Both the position numbers and the translations under genes were made by a program. 64,000 bases of DNA from Polytrichum commune. Its lineage: Eukaryota > Streptophyta > Polytrichopsida > Polytrichales > Polytrichaceae. Shown here piece by piece: positions 23,202-35,687 of the stretch; within the stretch, counting starts at the first letter, position 1, and each line of letters opens with the position of its first letter. A model generated the notes under the pieces. The model ran no database searches and was not told the DNA's origin. It was given only the letters and a program-made list of their open reading frames with translations. The stretch is from the NCBI GenBank assembly GCA_950295325.1, contig OX485803.1, positions 73,735,554 to 73,799,553 on the forward strand, read 5' to 3'.

Positions 23202-25113
23202 ATGGACTCCAGGTCGAGAGCGCCTGCAAGGCGATCCTCATTTGTGTCCGCTCTTCCATCGCCATATTCTCGACCTTCTCAATTCCGTCATGATGGAATA
23301 TCCATTCGGTTCCAGGCGCCTCCAAGTAATATAGGCGATCCTGTAGCAGGAGAGAGCAGTGCTGTGAATGTTGCTGTGCCGGATCAGCTTGCTCCCGAGA
23401 CAATGCCGGATGCACTTGCCCCCAATACACCAGGTACTGTACTCCCTTCCCCTTGTTCCTTTGTCGCTCGGAGGATTCTCTCTTTTGATATGTTTTTTTT
23501 AAAATTAGATCATAGCTCTTTTTTTAGTTTCGCATATATTAGTTTCGCAGATGTAGTAGTCCTCATACTTCTTCAAAGTAAGATGAGTCCTTCGAGATAC
23601 TTTTTTGCTGTAACTGATTTGTTGTACAGATGTTGTGAAGCTTCCCCATTCCTGGCCGGTTTGATCTTTCCTCCTTGCCGTAATATTCATCATCAATGTT
23701 CTTCTCTGCACTGTGGTTTTATAGAATTATATAGAATTATATTTTTGATTGGTATGTGTGTGGTACAATCAGTTCGAGAGCAACAACCTTAGCCTCAATA
23801 CTCACTTTCACACTTTAATCTTCTATGCAGATGTGGCTAATGGACTCTCAGCCTCAGAGTGGATACTTCTTCACAAATTGAAGAAAGACACCAAAGATCA
23901 ATCCAGCCAAATTTCAAAACTCACCAACCTGTTAGCAGTTGCAGTTCGAGAGAATGTGGCACTTCCTCATTGCACTCAATGGGAGTATGTTAAGGTTTGG
24001 CACTTGGCTTATATAACTGGTGTCTTTTCATTTATTGTTTTGAATTTTGAATTTGTAAGTTTAGTGGTTTCAAATTAGTGATTCTAAACAGTTGAAATTT
24101 AACCTGGCAGCGGAGGTTGGCTGGGATCATACGGTCTTTCCTTCTTGGGAGGAATCCATCCACAAGTTCCATTCACCCAGGGCAAGAGAGCATTAAAAGG
24201 GCCATTTTAGAAGATTTTGGTGTCCTTGATGGTCCAATAGTTTGCAAGCAGTTTGACCAAGCATGGGGACCGCAGTCAAGCATGGAGCCTGGCCTCCAGA
24301 GTAGAGTCTCACGAAAGTTTCGAGATGCTAGAGGTCACATGACAAGAGTCATGAAGGATGAGTTGTATCATCTTTTAGAGATTCCCAAGCCCCCTGCCAA
24401 TGAAACAACTGAAGTAAAGGCTGTGTGGAGAAACAAACTTGCTGTGATGCAAGAAGGTACAACGTTCATTCCTCTTATTGATTTAATCTGTTTAAAATCT
24501 TGTTATAGTATTTTCCATATTGTAATTCACCATCAATTGTAGTCTTTTGGCATGCAAAGCTCTGGTTTTATCTCTTGGTTAAGTTCAAAGGTAATTATTG
24601 TGGCATGACCTTTGAACACTAACAAAATATGAAACGGTGTTTGTTTCAGAGGACAAATGGCGCTGCAGTTTGGATTTAGAAGATCCTTACGGATCAGATG
24701 TTGTATATGGAGCAATATCAAAAGTGGTAGTAGGTTCCAAGTATCCCAAGAATGGAGTGGTGAAACTCCTTATGAATCAAGCGGCATTCTTTGTGTATGC
24801 GGTAAGTGAATAACACTTAGGCTTGTGACGCTTAGCACTTGTCTTATGTAGGCTTGTGACGCTTAGCACTTATCTTATGTTTGCATTCACATTTGTGTTT
24901 GTGTTTGTCTGGTGTTCTTTTGTAGATGGAGCTTGCAATGGCTACCGAAATTTAAGAGAAGGGGATTACAGGGAGCATGAAGCAGAAATGTTAAAAGTTG
25001 AAGAGCATTTGCAGGAGTGTGTTCCATTCATGAAACGTGTGAAGATCATTGATTTTCATCTTGCATCACCAGTGAATGGTAGTGAAGCAAGTAGTGATTC
25101 TCTTGAGATGTGA
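23202..25113 (+). CDS. Divergent partner gene of the Plavaka-like element, unknown function
   Basis: Exons 23202-23433, 23831-23994, 24111-24456 and 24650-24801 join at GT-AG sites with consistent phases. The product has a Ser/Pro/Arg-rich start (MDSRSRAPARRSSF), a short coiled-coil-like segment (EWILLHKLKKDTKDQSSQIS), a basic middle (RRLAGIIRSFLLGR, SRVSRKFRDARGHMTRVMKDELYHLL) and a module with YGAISKVVVGSKYPKNGVVK. The last exon is ambiguous. Starting at 24925 in phase 0 it ends after nine residues (TAA at 24952-24954), whereas another frame stays open to 25113 with an acidic tail (LREGDYREHEAEMLK...SSDSLEM). An alternative splice site or a 1-nt indel could explain this. A role as an accessory transposition protein, like the second gene of CACTA elements, is inferred only from its position. 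Confidence 0.55.
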
Positions 25114-25438
25114 CTTTGCATTGCATTGAACTTCATAGTGAGACTTTGTTTACTCTTTACAAACAACACTTTTTGTAAGACTATTTTCAGTACGTTTGAT
25201 CCTGTACAATCTGATTTGGTTTCCTGGAAGTTGTGTTTGTATGTGATATGGAGGTGGCTATGGTTTTGAGAAGGGAGTTGTAGCTCTATTTGATGAGGTT
25301 TACAGTGGAGGTCGTATTTTAGTGATGTGGCTGTAAGTGTGAATGGTAGAGTGATAATATGCAATGTTGAAATTTGGTGAAATCAATATGAAAATTTGTA
25401 ATGCCATTGTAACTATTTAGTGTGTAATTCTCATTATT

Positions 25439-25712
25439 ACATTTCTACATATTAGTATTAATTCCTTATTGAATGAGTAATGTCACATTTCTATAAGTTG
25501 ATATTAATTCCTTTTTGGATGAATAATGTTACATTTCTATAAGTTGATATTAATTCCTTTTTGGATGAGTATTGTTAGATGTCTATAAGTTGATATTAAT
25601 TCCTTTTTGGATGAGTATTGTTACATGTCTATAAGTTGATATTAATTCATTTTTGGATGAGTAATGTTACATTTCTATAAGTTGATATTAATTCCTTGTT
25701 GAATGAGTCATG
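25439..25712 (+). repeat. 46-bp minisatellite near the right end of the Plavaka-like element
   Basis: Five to six imperfect copies of a 46-bp unit containing CTATAAGTTGATATTAATTC and TTTTTGGATGAGTA, differing by a few substitutions. Confidence 0.9.
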
Positions 25713-25904
25713 TGAGGTTCATAGATGTGGTATGAATGCAACAAAATAATCGATGATTTTGCATTAATGAATCAGTAATGTGACCAACTTTGTTGTTTCA
25801 ACATTAACTATGAAATGGCACACCCTTGCACATCAAAGCAGTTGAATTAGTGTTGTATTGATACACCATCGGTATTGTGTCCACCGGAGTCAGAAATCGA
25901 GATG

Positions 25905-26181
25905 TGGCCATCAAATGATTTCCTACAAAAGCTTTTGATGAGAAATTTGTTTGCCATAAATGGCACAAGGTAAACATCTTCATCTTGTGTCAAAAATGCA
26001 CACAACTTGGGAATTCATAGAGGAGATGTGGGTTGAAGGAAAACCTAGGAAACTCTGCAAGATTGAAAGTACGGTAAACTGACGCATTATAATTTACAAC
26101 ATCACCTGCTGAGGACATCATCTCTCTACGAACCTTCGGTATGCCTGGTGCTGTAGAAAACATCACTGATCAGATCCCCGC
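25905..26181. other. Short spacer upstream of tRNA-Lys
   Basis: No gene or repeat recognised between the putative right end of the Plavaka-like element and the tRNA gene. Confidence 0.4.
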
Positions 26182-26254
26182 GCCGTCCTAGCTCAGTTGG
26201 TAGAGCGCAAGGCTCTTAACCTTGTGGTCCAGGGTTCGAGCCCCTGGGGTGGCG
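26182..26254 (+). tRNA. tRNA-Lys (anticodon CUU)
   Basis: A 73-nt cloverleaf with no intron. The acceptor arm GCCGTCC pairs with GGGTGGC (two G-U pairs). The D arm is GCTC/GAGC with an AGTTGGTA loop, the anticodon arm is CAAGG-CTCTTAA-CCTTG, and the T arm is CAGGG-TTCGAGC-CCCTG. The anticodon is CTT. The internal promoter boxes (A box TAGCTCAGTTGG, B box GGTTCGAGCCC) are intact, and five T follow at 26271-26275. The three bases after discriminator G are CCA (26255-26257). Confidence 0.97.
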
Positions 26255-26270
26255 CCACGTGTGACCTTTA

Positions 26271-26275
26271 TTTTT
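26271..26275 (+). terminator. RNA polymerase III terminator of tRNA-Lys
   Basis: A run of five T on the plus strand, 17 nt after the tRNA 3' end. Confidence 0.7.
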
Positions 26276-27369
26276 CTCTTTTCACTAATGTTAATGCAGC
26301 AAAAGTACTGAAGTTAACATTTTAGATCGTAATCTTCGAGATGTGATTTTGTCATATTCGTCAAAATATGTGGTTACTGGGTATTAAAAGGCTAGGAACA
26401 TCCCCACACGTTTTCCAAACGCAAACATCTCTCTAAAGTTGAAGAGGTGAATTTTAACAAAGTAGGCATCCATCTTTCGTCATAGGACATTCTCCGTCAT
26501 TCAAACTTGCAATTAAGAATTAAGGTGTTAATAAAAAAATTGGTTTAATTGTATAAAGCAACTATGAAAACTCTTGGTAATACATCTTCCCTGCATGACG
26601 TTCTTGCAAATAGCTTTAACAGTGATAACCACAATCTACTAGCTGTTCAAACTATTGAAGTGGACATACATTACTCAACACGTCTTGAAAAAATCCTTTA
26701 AGCTCTGGAATGACCTGGTACTATCCAGAGTATGTATTCTTGTGGATCAAACTGATCGAGTTGAAAGACATCCAGAATTTAGATGCTGGAATACTCAAAA
26801 ACGCCATCACTCAGTTGGGATGATGGCAACATCCACTGCTATCCATGAAGGAAAGAAAAGACTAAACCTCAAACCCAAATATAGACTATGCAAATCTTTG
26901 CTTAAGCCTTGGCAACCATTAACCCAATCCGCAAATTCAGACCTGTGCTTTGTTACCAATGCCTTTCACCTTGAGTGGCAAAGAAATACCGTTGCCTAGG
27001 GTCAAGGTACAAAATATATGATGGTAATCCTCCCATCAAACGCTAACCTCCCAAGGAAATCATAGTTTCAGAACCTGTACAGCTAAAAATTGGATTTCGA
27101 ATTCTCTATTGTTGAGACACTTCCCAACTGCTCTGAAAGGTCATCAACTGGAACCAAAAAAGACTGGGGGGACTTTAATCATCAACTCTGATGATATTGG
27201 TCCCGGATATGATTGACTAGCAGTTTTGCCCATCAAGTAATTGAGATCCATGTATGTACAATCACCAAGTTGAGTCCCTGAATCTTGGTACGCATAACCA
27301 CTCTTGTTCACCCAAGAGCCACCTATAACACGCCACATTGTATGCATTTCATTCTTTAAAGTGCCTGTT
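26276..27369. other. Between tRNA-Lys and the 3' end of the Deltex gene
   Basis: Probably includes the 3' untranslated region of the minus-strand Deltex gene. A plus-strand open frame at 26655-26999 has no recognisable domain and I do not call it. Confidence 0.4.
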
Positions 27370-29701
27370 TCATTTTACACCTAGTTCTGCGAGCTCTGCC
27401 TTGACCCGAGCAAAATATGTCTCATCAGGCTGCAAAAAACAAGTATAGCAAGTTAATGGCTTATTCAACACCCAACATTAACATTGAATCTGCACAAAGA
27501 GTCACGTTTAAACCCTTCGAAGAATTAACTACTGCAAACAATGAATGTGAAGCACACAAAATCTGCTGGTAATCAATATTCTGCAAGAGCAAACATAAAT
27601 CAAATCAACTACAAAAACTCAAATCACTGGACACTTACATAACCAAAATTGGCTGGTCCTCCCCATGTGCTGGTTTTGTGATGCACTCCTGACCATCTGC
27701 ATTCATAAAACGACAGTGTTCTAAGCAATAGGACAATAGGAGATGGCATCAGGCAGACCTAATCGCATTAAGGATTTGTTGCTAATGTCCTTACCAGGAG
27801 TGACATCTAGGGAGTCACTGGCATGTAAGCAAGAAAATTTACATGCCCTAGATACTATACAAGACAGGAAATATCCCTTGCCAATCACATCCAATGACAT
27901 TGTGTAACAAGTTTAGGCAAACACCTATTCATTACCCCCTAAACAAACTCCCACAATCTGACAAATCCAACAAATCCACCTAAGCACATGGCAGAAAACT
28001 TACGTAACGACATCTGTACGCCCAGTGGTGACTGATGTTCCTACTCTGAAAAGCAATCTCCGCTCCCAGGCTGTCCTTAAAAGGCTAAGGACTTGTTCAC
28101 CTTCTTTGGTCTTGGGCAGGTACGCAACCCGATGTGTCCCTGTGTATGGTCTTCCTGGACTTGGATGCTCTGAACCCTATTCACAAAATAATTTCCAAAT
28201 CACTAAAAAAACATCCAATTCCCACAAGTAGCTAATCAGGCAATCCACCACTAGCTCACATAATAAAATGCAAGGTCGTGGAACCACACCCACTTGCTGG
28301 TCGTCCATCCAGATCAACCACTACTCCAACTTCCATACTCGCTCAAATAGAAATAGAGGCCAATCTTACAATGCTACGATTCCCGATACAACTGAATAGA
28401 TTACCTGTATTCCGTTTGGAAAGTTATAGAAAATTTGGATAATTTCTATGTTTGGGTAGCCTTGAAGCTCCTCGGGGCTTCCAGCTGGAAGAATGCGGAC
28501 ATTCATTGTACCGAGTGGTTGCATGCCAGTAATCAGACCATAAGCCATTGTGCATATCGGACAAGTAGGTCGAGTTTTAAACCACCTCGTGATGCATTCC
28601 TTGCAGAACGTGTGACGGCATTTGGCCAGCCTGACTGCGTTCTTCTTCACTAAACTACTCACACAAATCGGGCAGTCATTATCTGAAGTTTCCTCATAGG
28701 CCTCTAGATCTTCTGCATTATAAGATAGTGAATCTGCAGGACCTGTCTGATGCGAACCAGAAGCTTGAGGAGTGGGTACACTTGCCACAACCCATGCACC
28801 AGCTCCTGCCGGAACTGGCCGTCTTCGAACTTTGCGGGAATACTGTGAGGTCAGATTAGTCTGCACTGCGTCCGCCTCAAATTGGATGGTATATTTGCGG
28901 CGATGGATGTAAACAATAAAACCAGCAGGAGCGTTGGCTTGGTAGAATCCATTTCTATTGCTGCACTGTCCCCATGCAAATTCTATCTGGGAATTAATAG
29001 TTGCCTCATAACGTTGCCATTGGCCAGACTCGTCTTCCCACCACTGCCATTCTGAATTTCCAGAGGGTTGTACCACATTCCTTCTCACTGGTCTAATGCG
29101 TCCAGTGGTCTCATTTATCTACAAAGCAACCAACGCTACAATGTAAATCAGAATCAGCTAAACATAATGCATGCTATATTCTGTTATAACAGACCCCCCC
29201 CGGTCCTTTTATTGAGGCTGGTCGCCAAGATAAATACCACCAAAAGCACTAAGTATTATAAGTAATCTATTCATATTGAGTGACCTTGACTTCTGCTCCA
29301 CGCATGCTGGAATATTCTGCGCAGGAGTGTCAAGAGTAACATACTCCTGGAGCACATTCTTGAGGCATTTCACGTCACCCGTCTGATAATTCATGCGGAC
29401 CTCCTCTGACATCTCCCCACATCAAGGCCTTAAGGGAGGCAAGTTGCTTATGGTCAATACATACTAGACGAATCCTAATCCTTATCAACACGGGATGGAG
29501 AGAAAGGCCCACCTGGCAAGGAGGCTGGTGTTGGAAGGTGATGGAGTGGGTGGGTGCAGAGGCCGACTGTAGGCCCAAGTTTACAGAGAAGTTCCCTGCT
29601 TGATAGCCTGCTTCAATTGCAGCGCTAAGTGCAGGGCTATACGACTTCCACTTCATCGCATCTGTCATCCACTCCCACTCTGCTGGCATCGGTATCGCCA
29701 T
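27370..29701 (-). CDS. Deltex-type E3 ubiquitin ligase (WWE-WWE-RING-DTC), complete
   Basis: Five exons: 29701-29513, 29118-28405, 28176-28004, 27696-27639 and 27429-27370, all GT-AG with matching phases, give a 397-residue protein. WWE domain 1 spans about residues 8-77 ([14 protein letters not shown] to [14 protein letters not shown]) and WWE 2 about 86-163 ([15 protein letters not shown] to SRKVRRR). WWE domains bind ADP-ribose-containing chains. The C3HC4 RING is Cys212, Cys215, Cys230, His232, Cys235, Cys238, Cys249, Cys252. The Deltex C-terminal domain follows from about 263: [56 protein letters not shown], then [18 protein letters not shown] at the C-terminus. No stops or frameshifts. 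Order and length resemble animal Deltex proteins without the proline-rich linker. Expected role: ubiquitin transfer linked to ADP-ribose recognition, in nucleus or cytosol. Confidence 0.95.
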
Positions 29702-31237
29702 CGCTATCCCTCACCTTTCCCCTTCGCAACTCACAGCTCCAGGGCAAACCCCAACCCTTTCCCAAACCCCAAATCTCCGCCAAACCTCCCCCGTACCGAC
29801 TGCACTCCCGCCAATTTCCCACCTTCACAAACCATCCAGAAAACGATGTCGGGACGCTTGAACTTTCTGTGGCATTACAAAGGATATGTCAATGAGCAAA
29901 GAGCAACACTTGCATAGAAGAAGTCATCTAGCGAAAACATAAAACCCTCATCTCCATGCTCGCACAGAAGCCAAAACCGTCAGAATGGAACTAGGCTGAG
30001 TTGTATGCACATAATGAAAACGAGTGTGAAGTGTAACTCTTCTGTACGACTTAAATAGTAACGTAGCCCTATAACTTCTGAAGGAAGGCAGACCCAAAAT
30101 GTATACTAAACTAAATCACCAATTAAAGGACCAGCCTTGACAAGTCATCAACAAATCCACTCATTTATCCTAACTCATCGATACCTCCACTTCCTCTTCC
30201 CGAGGATGTCGAATTGGAACAGAGATGACAACCCAAGTCTGTGTTAAACATGAAAGACCAACCAAGCCTTTTAGAGATGTCATTTTATGGTCAGGTCTCT
30301 AAAGCTGAACAAGTGAAGAATCTTGGCTTCACCCTGGTTGGTTGAAACCATTGGCTGCTCCCGATTTCTTTGCTATCCAAGACTTGACATAAAAGCAAGT
30401 CATCACAACCTAGAATTCACTCCAACACCGCTGCCTAGGGTTTCAAACCCCCCACCACCCAACCAAGGGCCCGACAGAGAGCAAGCACATAGGAAATCCT
30501 ACACCACAACACATTCACCCTCACTCCCAGCACATCACCACGACATCACAACCGCATTTTTGTAAACCCCAAACCCACTGATCCCAGATCGTCAATCCCC
30601 AAACCCCGCCATATTCCGTAAGCAGGAAAAGCAAACACCACTAACCTCGAAGGTACCGCTACAGAGAACTCAAAACTCCCACTGCCACACCGTCCGAACT
30701 TCGACTTCGAAACGATCTCTTCCCCGCTGTAGCCACTCCTTGGACCTCTTGGCCCGATCGTCAGAACACGGGTGACGAAATTACTTCCCCCAATGTACGT
30801 CTGTACCGGAATCGAAGCCGCGAGAATGTGAACAAGTGGCCGAGGCCTAAGATCCCTACTGCCGTGTGCTCGAACTGACAAAATAGCCTTCAGTTATCGA
30901 CCACTCTGATACACTGACGACACTCACTAGGCCGCATCGCGTCGTGATGATCGATGTTGGCCGCGTACGAATTGCACATAAGTTATATGCTTAAGTTAGC
31001 ATTGTGTGACTCGTCAGAGAGCCTTCCAAAGCTTGTGGGCTTCTTCTGCAAGGCACTGCCGTGGACGCTCGGGAGACGAGTCGACGGGGACAAGTGATGG
31101 ATGTATTCTGTGGACGTTTGGATGATTTCTTCCGCACGAAGTCTCTGTAGAGAATCTTCCAGAAATCTCGGGGCTGGGCCATGGGCCGTTACTATTGATT
31201 ACTTCATTGATTATTATTTGGATTTTATGAGCCGGGG
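29702..31237. other. Upstream of the Deltex gene, with a possible orphan exon
   Basis: Presumably holds the Deltex promoter and 5' untranslated region. The minus strand at 30881-30646 is open for 78 codons (MSVRAHGSRDLRPRPLVHIL onward) and ends at a donor-like TCGAG|GTTAGT, so it could be a first exon or an upstream exon, but I found no partner exon with confidence. The rest shows no recognisable gene. Confidence 0.3.
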
Positions 31238-34200
31238 TTGGTGGTGATTGGACATTTGGGTGCCTCGCTTTATATCACAGTATGTGCTTCTAGGTTAAGT
31301 TTTAAGAGGGCCTTTTATTATGAGCCCTCTCTAGGCAAGACACGTGGCCTATTAAATTTCAACACCCTCGAATGTCGGGTCTTGTTATGTAGCTCTAATA
31401 GCAACATCGTTGTTTCCACCCATTATTTTTAGAATATTCCTTTTTATAGACGTTCGCCTATTTTCGCATAACTATTACAAATGTGAAGAACATGTCTAGT
31501 TCAACCCTAGTATCAAAATCTAAAATAAGACATATATGTCTATAAAACATGAGCATAAATGATGGTTGAAGCTCCAATCGTTAAGCACTTCAAAGTGCAT
31601 CACAAAGGGCATAAGCCATGTGCAAACAAGCAGTTTAACTCCTCTTCTTCACTTTATCCCTTTGTTGGCTATGTCTGTAGGACAAAGACTATGCATCAAC
31701 TTCTTTGTTTTAAGAGCAAATTTCCTAACCACTTTGCGTTCACACTTGGATGTTACTTGTTCCTACTATTTTTGGTTCAGTTCATTTAATGTGCATGTTA
31801 ACTATAGTTATATTTATTTAATTAACTATAGTTGCTCCCTAAAATGCATTGAAAGAAATCTAAATAACTATAGTTATTTTGGTAGTTCTTAATTATTTAT
31901 TTAAAACATTTTGGGTGATAAATGAGTAGCTTTAGTCCTTGACCCGCATCTGAAAAGAAGGTGCACAAAATCCCAAGAAAAACTTGGTATAGTAATAAAT
32001 AGCCATGGACTGGCATGCATGAGCAAAATGGACAACTACAATTGTAGTCTTTCACAATAAAGGACAGAGCCTCGCGGTTCTACCGTTTTCTCGTTTTCTA
32101 TCCCCACACCTCCACCTATTCCGCCACAACTACTACAAATATGAAGAACATGTCAAGTTCAACCCTAGTGTCGAAACGTAAAATATGAAATATATAAGAG
32201 TATAGAACATGCTAAAAAAATGATGATTGAAACTTCGTATGTCGAGTGCTTCAGAGTTCATCATAAAAGGCACAAGCCATCTCTAACTTTAGGTCATCAA
32301 TGAAATTAATACATATTTATTGTAGCATTCTTTCCTTTCTATTTTTTATTACTATTCTTAAATATTTCCTATGAAAATAGTAACCAACAAATGAGAAAAG
32401 TTTTTTTTCGTTGTTTTTTTTTTATTCACTTTCATGTGCTCTCGTTTCAAGAACCACATCTCACATGAGGACCATGCTCATGAAAAGGCTACATCGGTAC
32501 ATGATGATGATGCACCGTACACGCTTCTTTAAAGTGTTGTTGGTCTCAGTCCATATTAGTCACAAGGTTGGATAAGATACATGTGAGCTGGAAGGATGTG
32601 TTACAACAAATTTATATTTCCAATATGAGGAATGATTTATACTCAAATTGGTAAATAGTATTGCGAGTGATTATTATGACTACTTTTGTGTATTGTTCAT
32701 AACATTACTAAGTTGATGAGTTGTGTTCACATGCCCTAACTTTAGCTTCAATGTGAAGCATTGGAATTCTAACATCTATGTGCTTTAATCTTGAAACTAA
32801 TATGGGGTCCATGAACACATCACATCGTTTGAATAATGTCATGTTTATGAAAACTTATTCGAGCAAGTTTTATATACCAAATCTAGACTTTTGCATGAAT
32901 TTTGGAGTCGATGAAATTGTATATGTGCACTATGATAGAACTGACAAAGGTTGGTAATAGATGTGCACTTCATTTATGATTGTAGACACATCTTGGTTGC
33001 ATGCACATTGTGATATACATGAAAAAAGTTAAATAATAGGGTGAATATTTGACTCTTTATTGTTGCTCAAAGCACATGTATTTGGGGATGCCACCGTATT
33101 AGATATCTAGTTTGTTACCCTAAATGATATGCTTTGCAATGTGCATGTCTTAACTATGCAACAAAATAATAATAATAATCTCGTACGAATTGTAATTCTT
33201 GAAAAAAACATTTTGCTTGTATTTACTTATATCATAATGATGGAGGTCTTCTAAAACGTAGTGCATCGCTCCAATTTATAACATAAAACTACGACATTAA
33301 TATGTTGGTAACTGTTGTAAGTTGTTGCCTAGTCCAACGGTAAAAGTGTTTTGCCACATGTTGTATCCACGTTGGTCAAGACTTGGCTTGATCCTACATG
33401 GATGCTAGCTTTTGGCCCTCGAGGTGTTGAATCAAATAACACTCTACAATATCGTGGGACCATATTTCTTCATTATGGGGGAATGTAAGACCCAAGTGGG
33501 TCCAAACAACATGGCCTAGTGGACAAATAATTAAATACATGCTATACTACCAACCTCCACGTGTGTCATTAACATGAACTCTTGTCCCAACTCCACATTG
33601 ATGACCAATGAAAAGGCAAGTAGGCCTATGGGGTGGAGTTTTCATTGAAATGCCATATGATGTGCATATTATGTAATAAACCCCCCTATATGCAAAAAAT
33701 CTATAAATAAACAAATGTATACATACTAACGGTAGGCTAGAAAATGGACTCTTGTATATACTAAGTTTCCTAAAATTTAAACATGTAAATGTCTACACTA
33801 CATACACAAAATATAAATCATGAATTAAGTAGGCCTTTACGATGTATATATACAAGTTATGTTCACTTTCGAATGAGAAACTCATTGAATGTTTTTTTAA
33901 AATAAAATTAAAAATCCATAGGATGCAATTCACAATAATTTGACCCTAAACACGTGTCATTAAAGCTTTGAGAGCAATAATATTGATGAATGTGAACATA
34001 AATTGCATGAAACTAGCACATGTCTTGTCAAAAAATATCTCCAAATCTAGGGGGGGCTTTTGTATGTCATCTACCCTTACTTCCAAATTCTAAATACCTT
34101 TCTACAAATATAAGCACTAGAGAAATACAATACTTATCTCTTATGTTAAACTGTGTGCGCAAATGCCTGAAATGGCACCCATTTTAAAACTCATGTTAGT

Positions 34201-35314
34201 TTGTACTTGGTATGAAGAACCCACCCCAATGGGTAAGAAGGTAACCATTTCCCAACAAAAAAAATAAAATGACTTGGACTTGGGACATATGGACAAATTT
34301 CAAATCAAATTTGAGTCACAACACATAACCAACATACACAATTCTTTATCCCTTATGTGGAGAACGAATAGTGGAAAGACAAAAGTGTATTCAAATAATG
34401 TTTAGTACACTAATTATCCCAAATACATGTGTAGTACTATTCAAATTCACGTAGTGTACTACTGTCTTACTCATGAGTTCAATTTTTACTAACGAAAGTT
34501 CAATAAGTTGTTTGGACATTACAGAACATGAACGATTTTGCTTGGTAGAATAATAACATTCTTATCAAATATTTATAGCACTGCATACCTCCAAACAATA
34601 TCAAGCACCAATTGTAATAATCAACGTGGTAGCCACATGAAATCTTGGAGACCTCCCAACATGTAATCACACTTTAAAGGGAAAAGCAAAATATGACAAA
34701 TATCAAGTACTAGCTAGTGCAAAGGCCAAAGTGAAGACTTTTGAGTGAACCCGAAACCCTAAAACACCGGATGATGGTGAAGAGGTACCCAAACCAAATG
34801 GAGTGGTTGGCGGTTCGATTCCCAGCCATGAAATTGTCCCTGTACTTGACAAAAAAAACTAGCTAGGTGGTCAAAGCGCCTCCTGTGTTCCAAAGGGAAA
34901 AACGAGAGACTTTCGAGTTCATCTACTTGACACCAACGGGCACACATAGTTTGTTAAAAAGAAAGATCAAAGGAAGAAAACCCTTTACGGACCAAATTTT
35001 TTTGCAAGGTTTGAAAATAAATGGGTATAATGAAAGAATTTCCAATGTACGTATTGGCATGTATTGGATCGATGTTTAAACACGGAAGAATTGCACCCCT
35101 AATTTGTTGCAAATTGGTTTCATTGTTTTTACATTTGTTGCAAGGGCATTCAAGCCTCAAGGCTATAGTTAATAATAACTCATAACATGTTAAAATTACA
35201 CAGGGTCACAATCTACCTCTTTCAAATGGAGAGTGTCGTCAGACATTCATCCGTGACGACATCATCCATCCCGGGCGGGCCTCCGTCCTTCCACCCGTCC
35301 TCTGGCATGCTCCA
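31238..35314. other. AT-rich non-coding stretch with old dispersed repeats
   Basis: No gene recognised. 31445-31640 and 32140-32290 are diverged direct copies (both contain GAAGAACATGTC and AGTTCAACCCTAGT). 31660-31830 is related in inverted orientation to 53990-54300. Two tRNA-like promoter fragments occur: a B-box match GGTTCGATTCC at 34812-34822 and a CCTAGTCCAACGGTAAAAG segment near 33330. They might mark old SINEs, but I cannot define an element. Confidence 0.45.
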
Positions 35315-35317
35315 TTA

Positions 35318-35684
35318 GAGCATCTCCACCCTGCCGCGTTAAAGGGTCTTGGCAAGCCCTTTGACGCGGCCTTGAAGAAAAATCTGCCCCACCCTTCTTG
35401 TCAGGGCTCTTCAAACTTCCGGCTCCACTCACTATCCTCCCGGGTGAGCGTTGCTCTTGCTGCGCCCACATTCCGGGACCTCATCCACTTGCGATTCGGT
35501 GAATCGTGTCACTTTTGAGAATCAGAAGCACTTTTGGAAATATTCCTGACAGTTTTTCGGGTTGAAGAGCCAATATGCAAGGTAACGGTGGGGGAGTGGC
35601 ACCCTAAAAAAATTTGATGCATGCTTGGAGCCCTTCAAAGCACATTTCGAGAGCCTGCCTTTCTGCGGCAGGGTGGAGATGCTC
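35318..35684. mobile_element. Tourist-type (PIF/Harbinger) MITE, 367 bp
   Basis: Inverted ends start GAGCATCTCCACCCTGCCGC and match at 35318-35337 and 35665-35684. They are flanked by the 3-bp duplication TTA at 35315-35317 and 35685-35687. GAGCATCTCCA ends with TTA duplications are typical of plant Tourist elements. No coding capacity. Confidence 0.85.
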
Positions 35685-35687
35685 TTA

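Larger units (their letters stand above)
16177..25904. mobile_element. Probable Plavaka-like (KDZ/CACTA superfamily relative) DNA transposon, 9.7 kb
   Basis: Candidate inverted ends: CATCTCGATTT at 16177-16187 matches the reverse complement of 25894-25904 exactly, and the homology continues imperfectly (TTGGACCCCCATGG against CTGACTCCGGTGG). Between them lie a minus-strand transposase of Plavaka type and a divergent plus-strand gene. AT-rich subterminal DNA fills the left end (16200-16620) and a 46-bp minisatellite lies near the right end. I could not find a convincing target duplication, so the exact ends are tentative. Plavaka transposons are best known from fungi; assignment to this family rests on the transposase. 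Confidence 0.6.

Noticed and set aside
29209-29412. Minus-strand frame between the first two Deltex exons as an extra exon
   Set aside because: Direct splicing of exon 1 to 29118 gives a complete WWE ending ([14 protein letters not shown]) in phase 0; including this frame would break the phase and the domain.
34790-34960. tRNA-derived SINE suggested by a GGTTCGATTCC B box
   Set aside because: No clear A box at the right distance, no tail and no target duplication; only mentioned in the region note.
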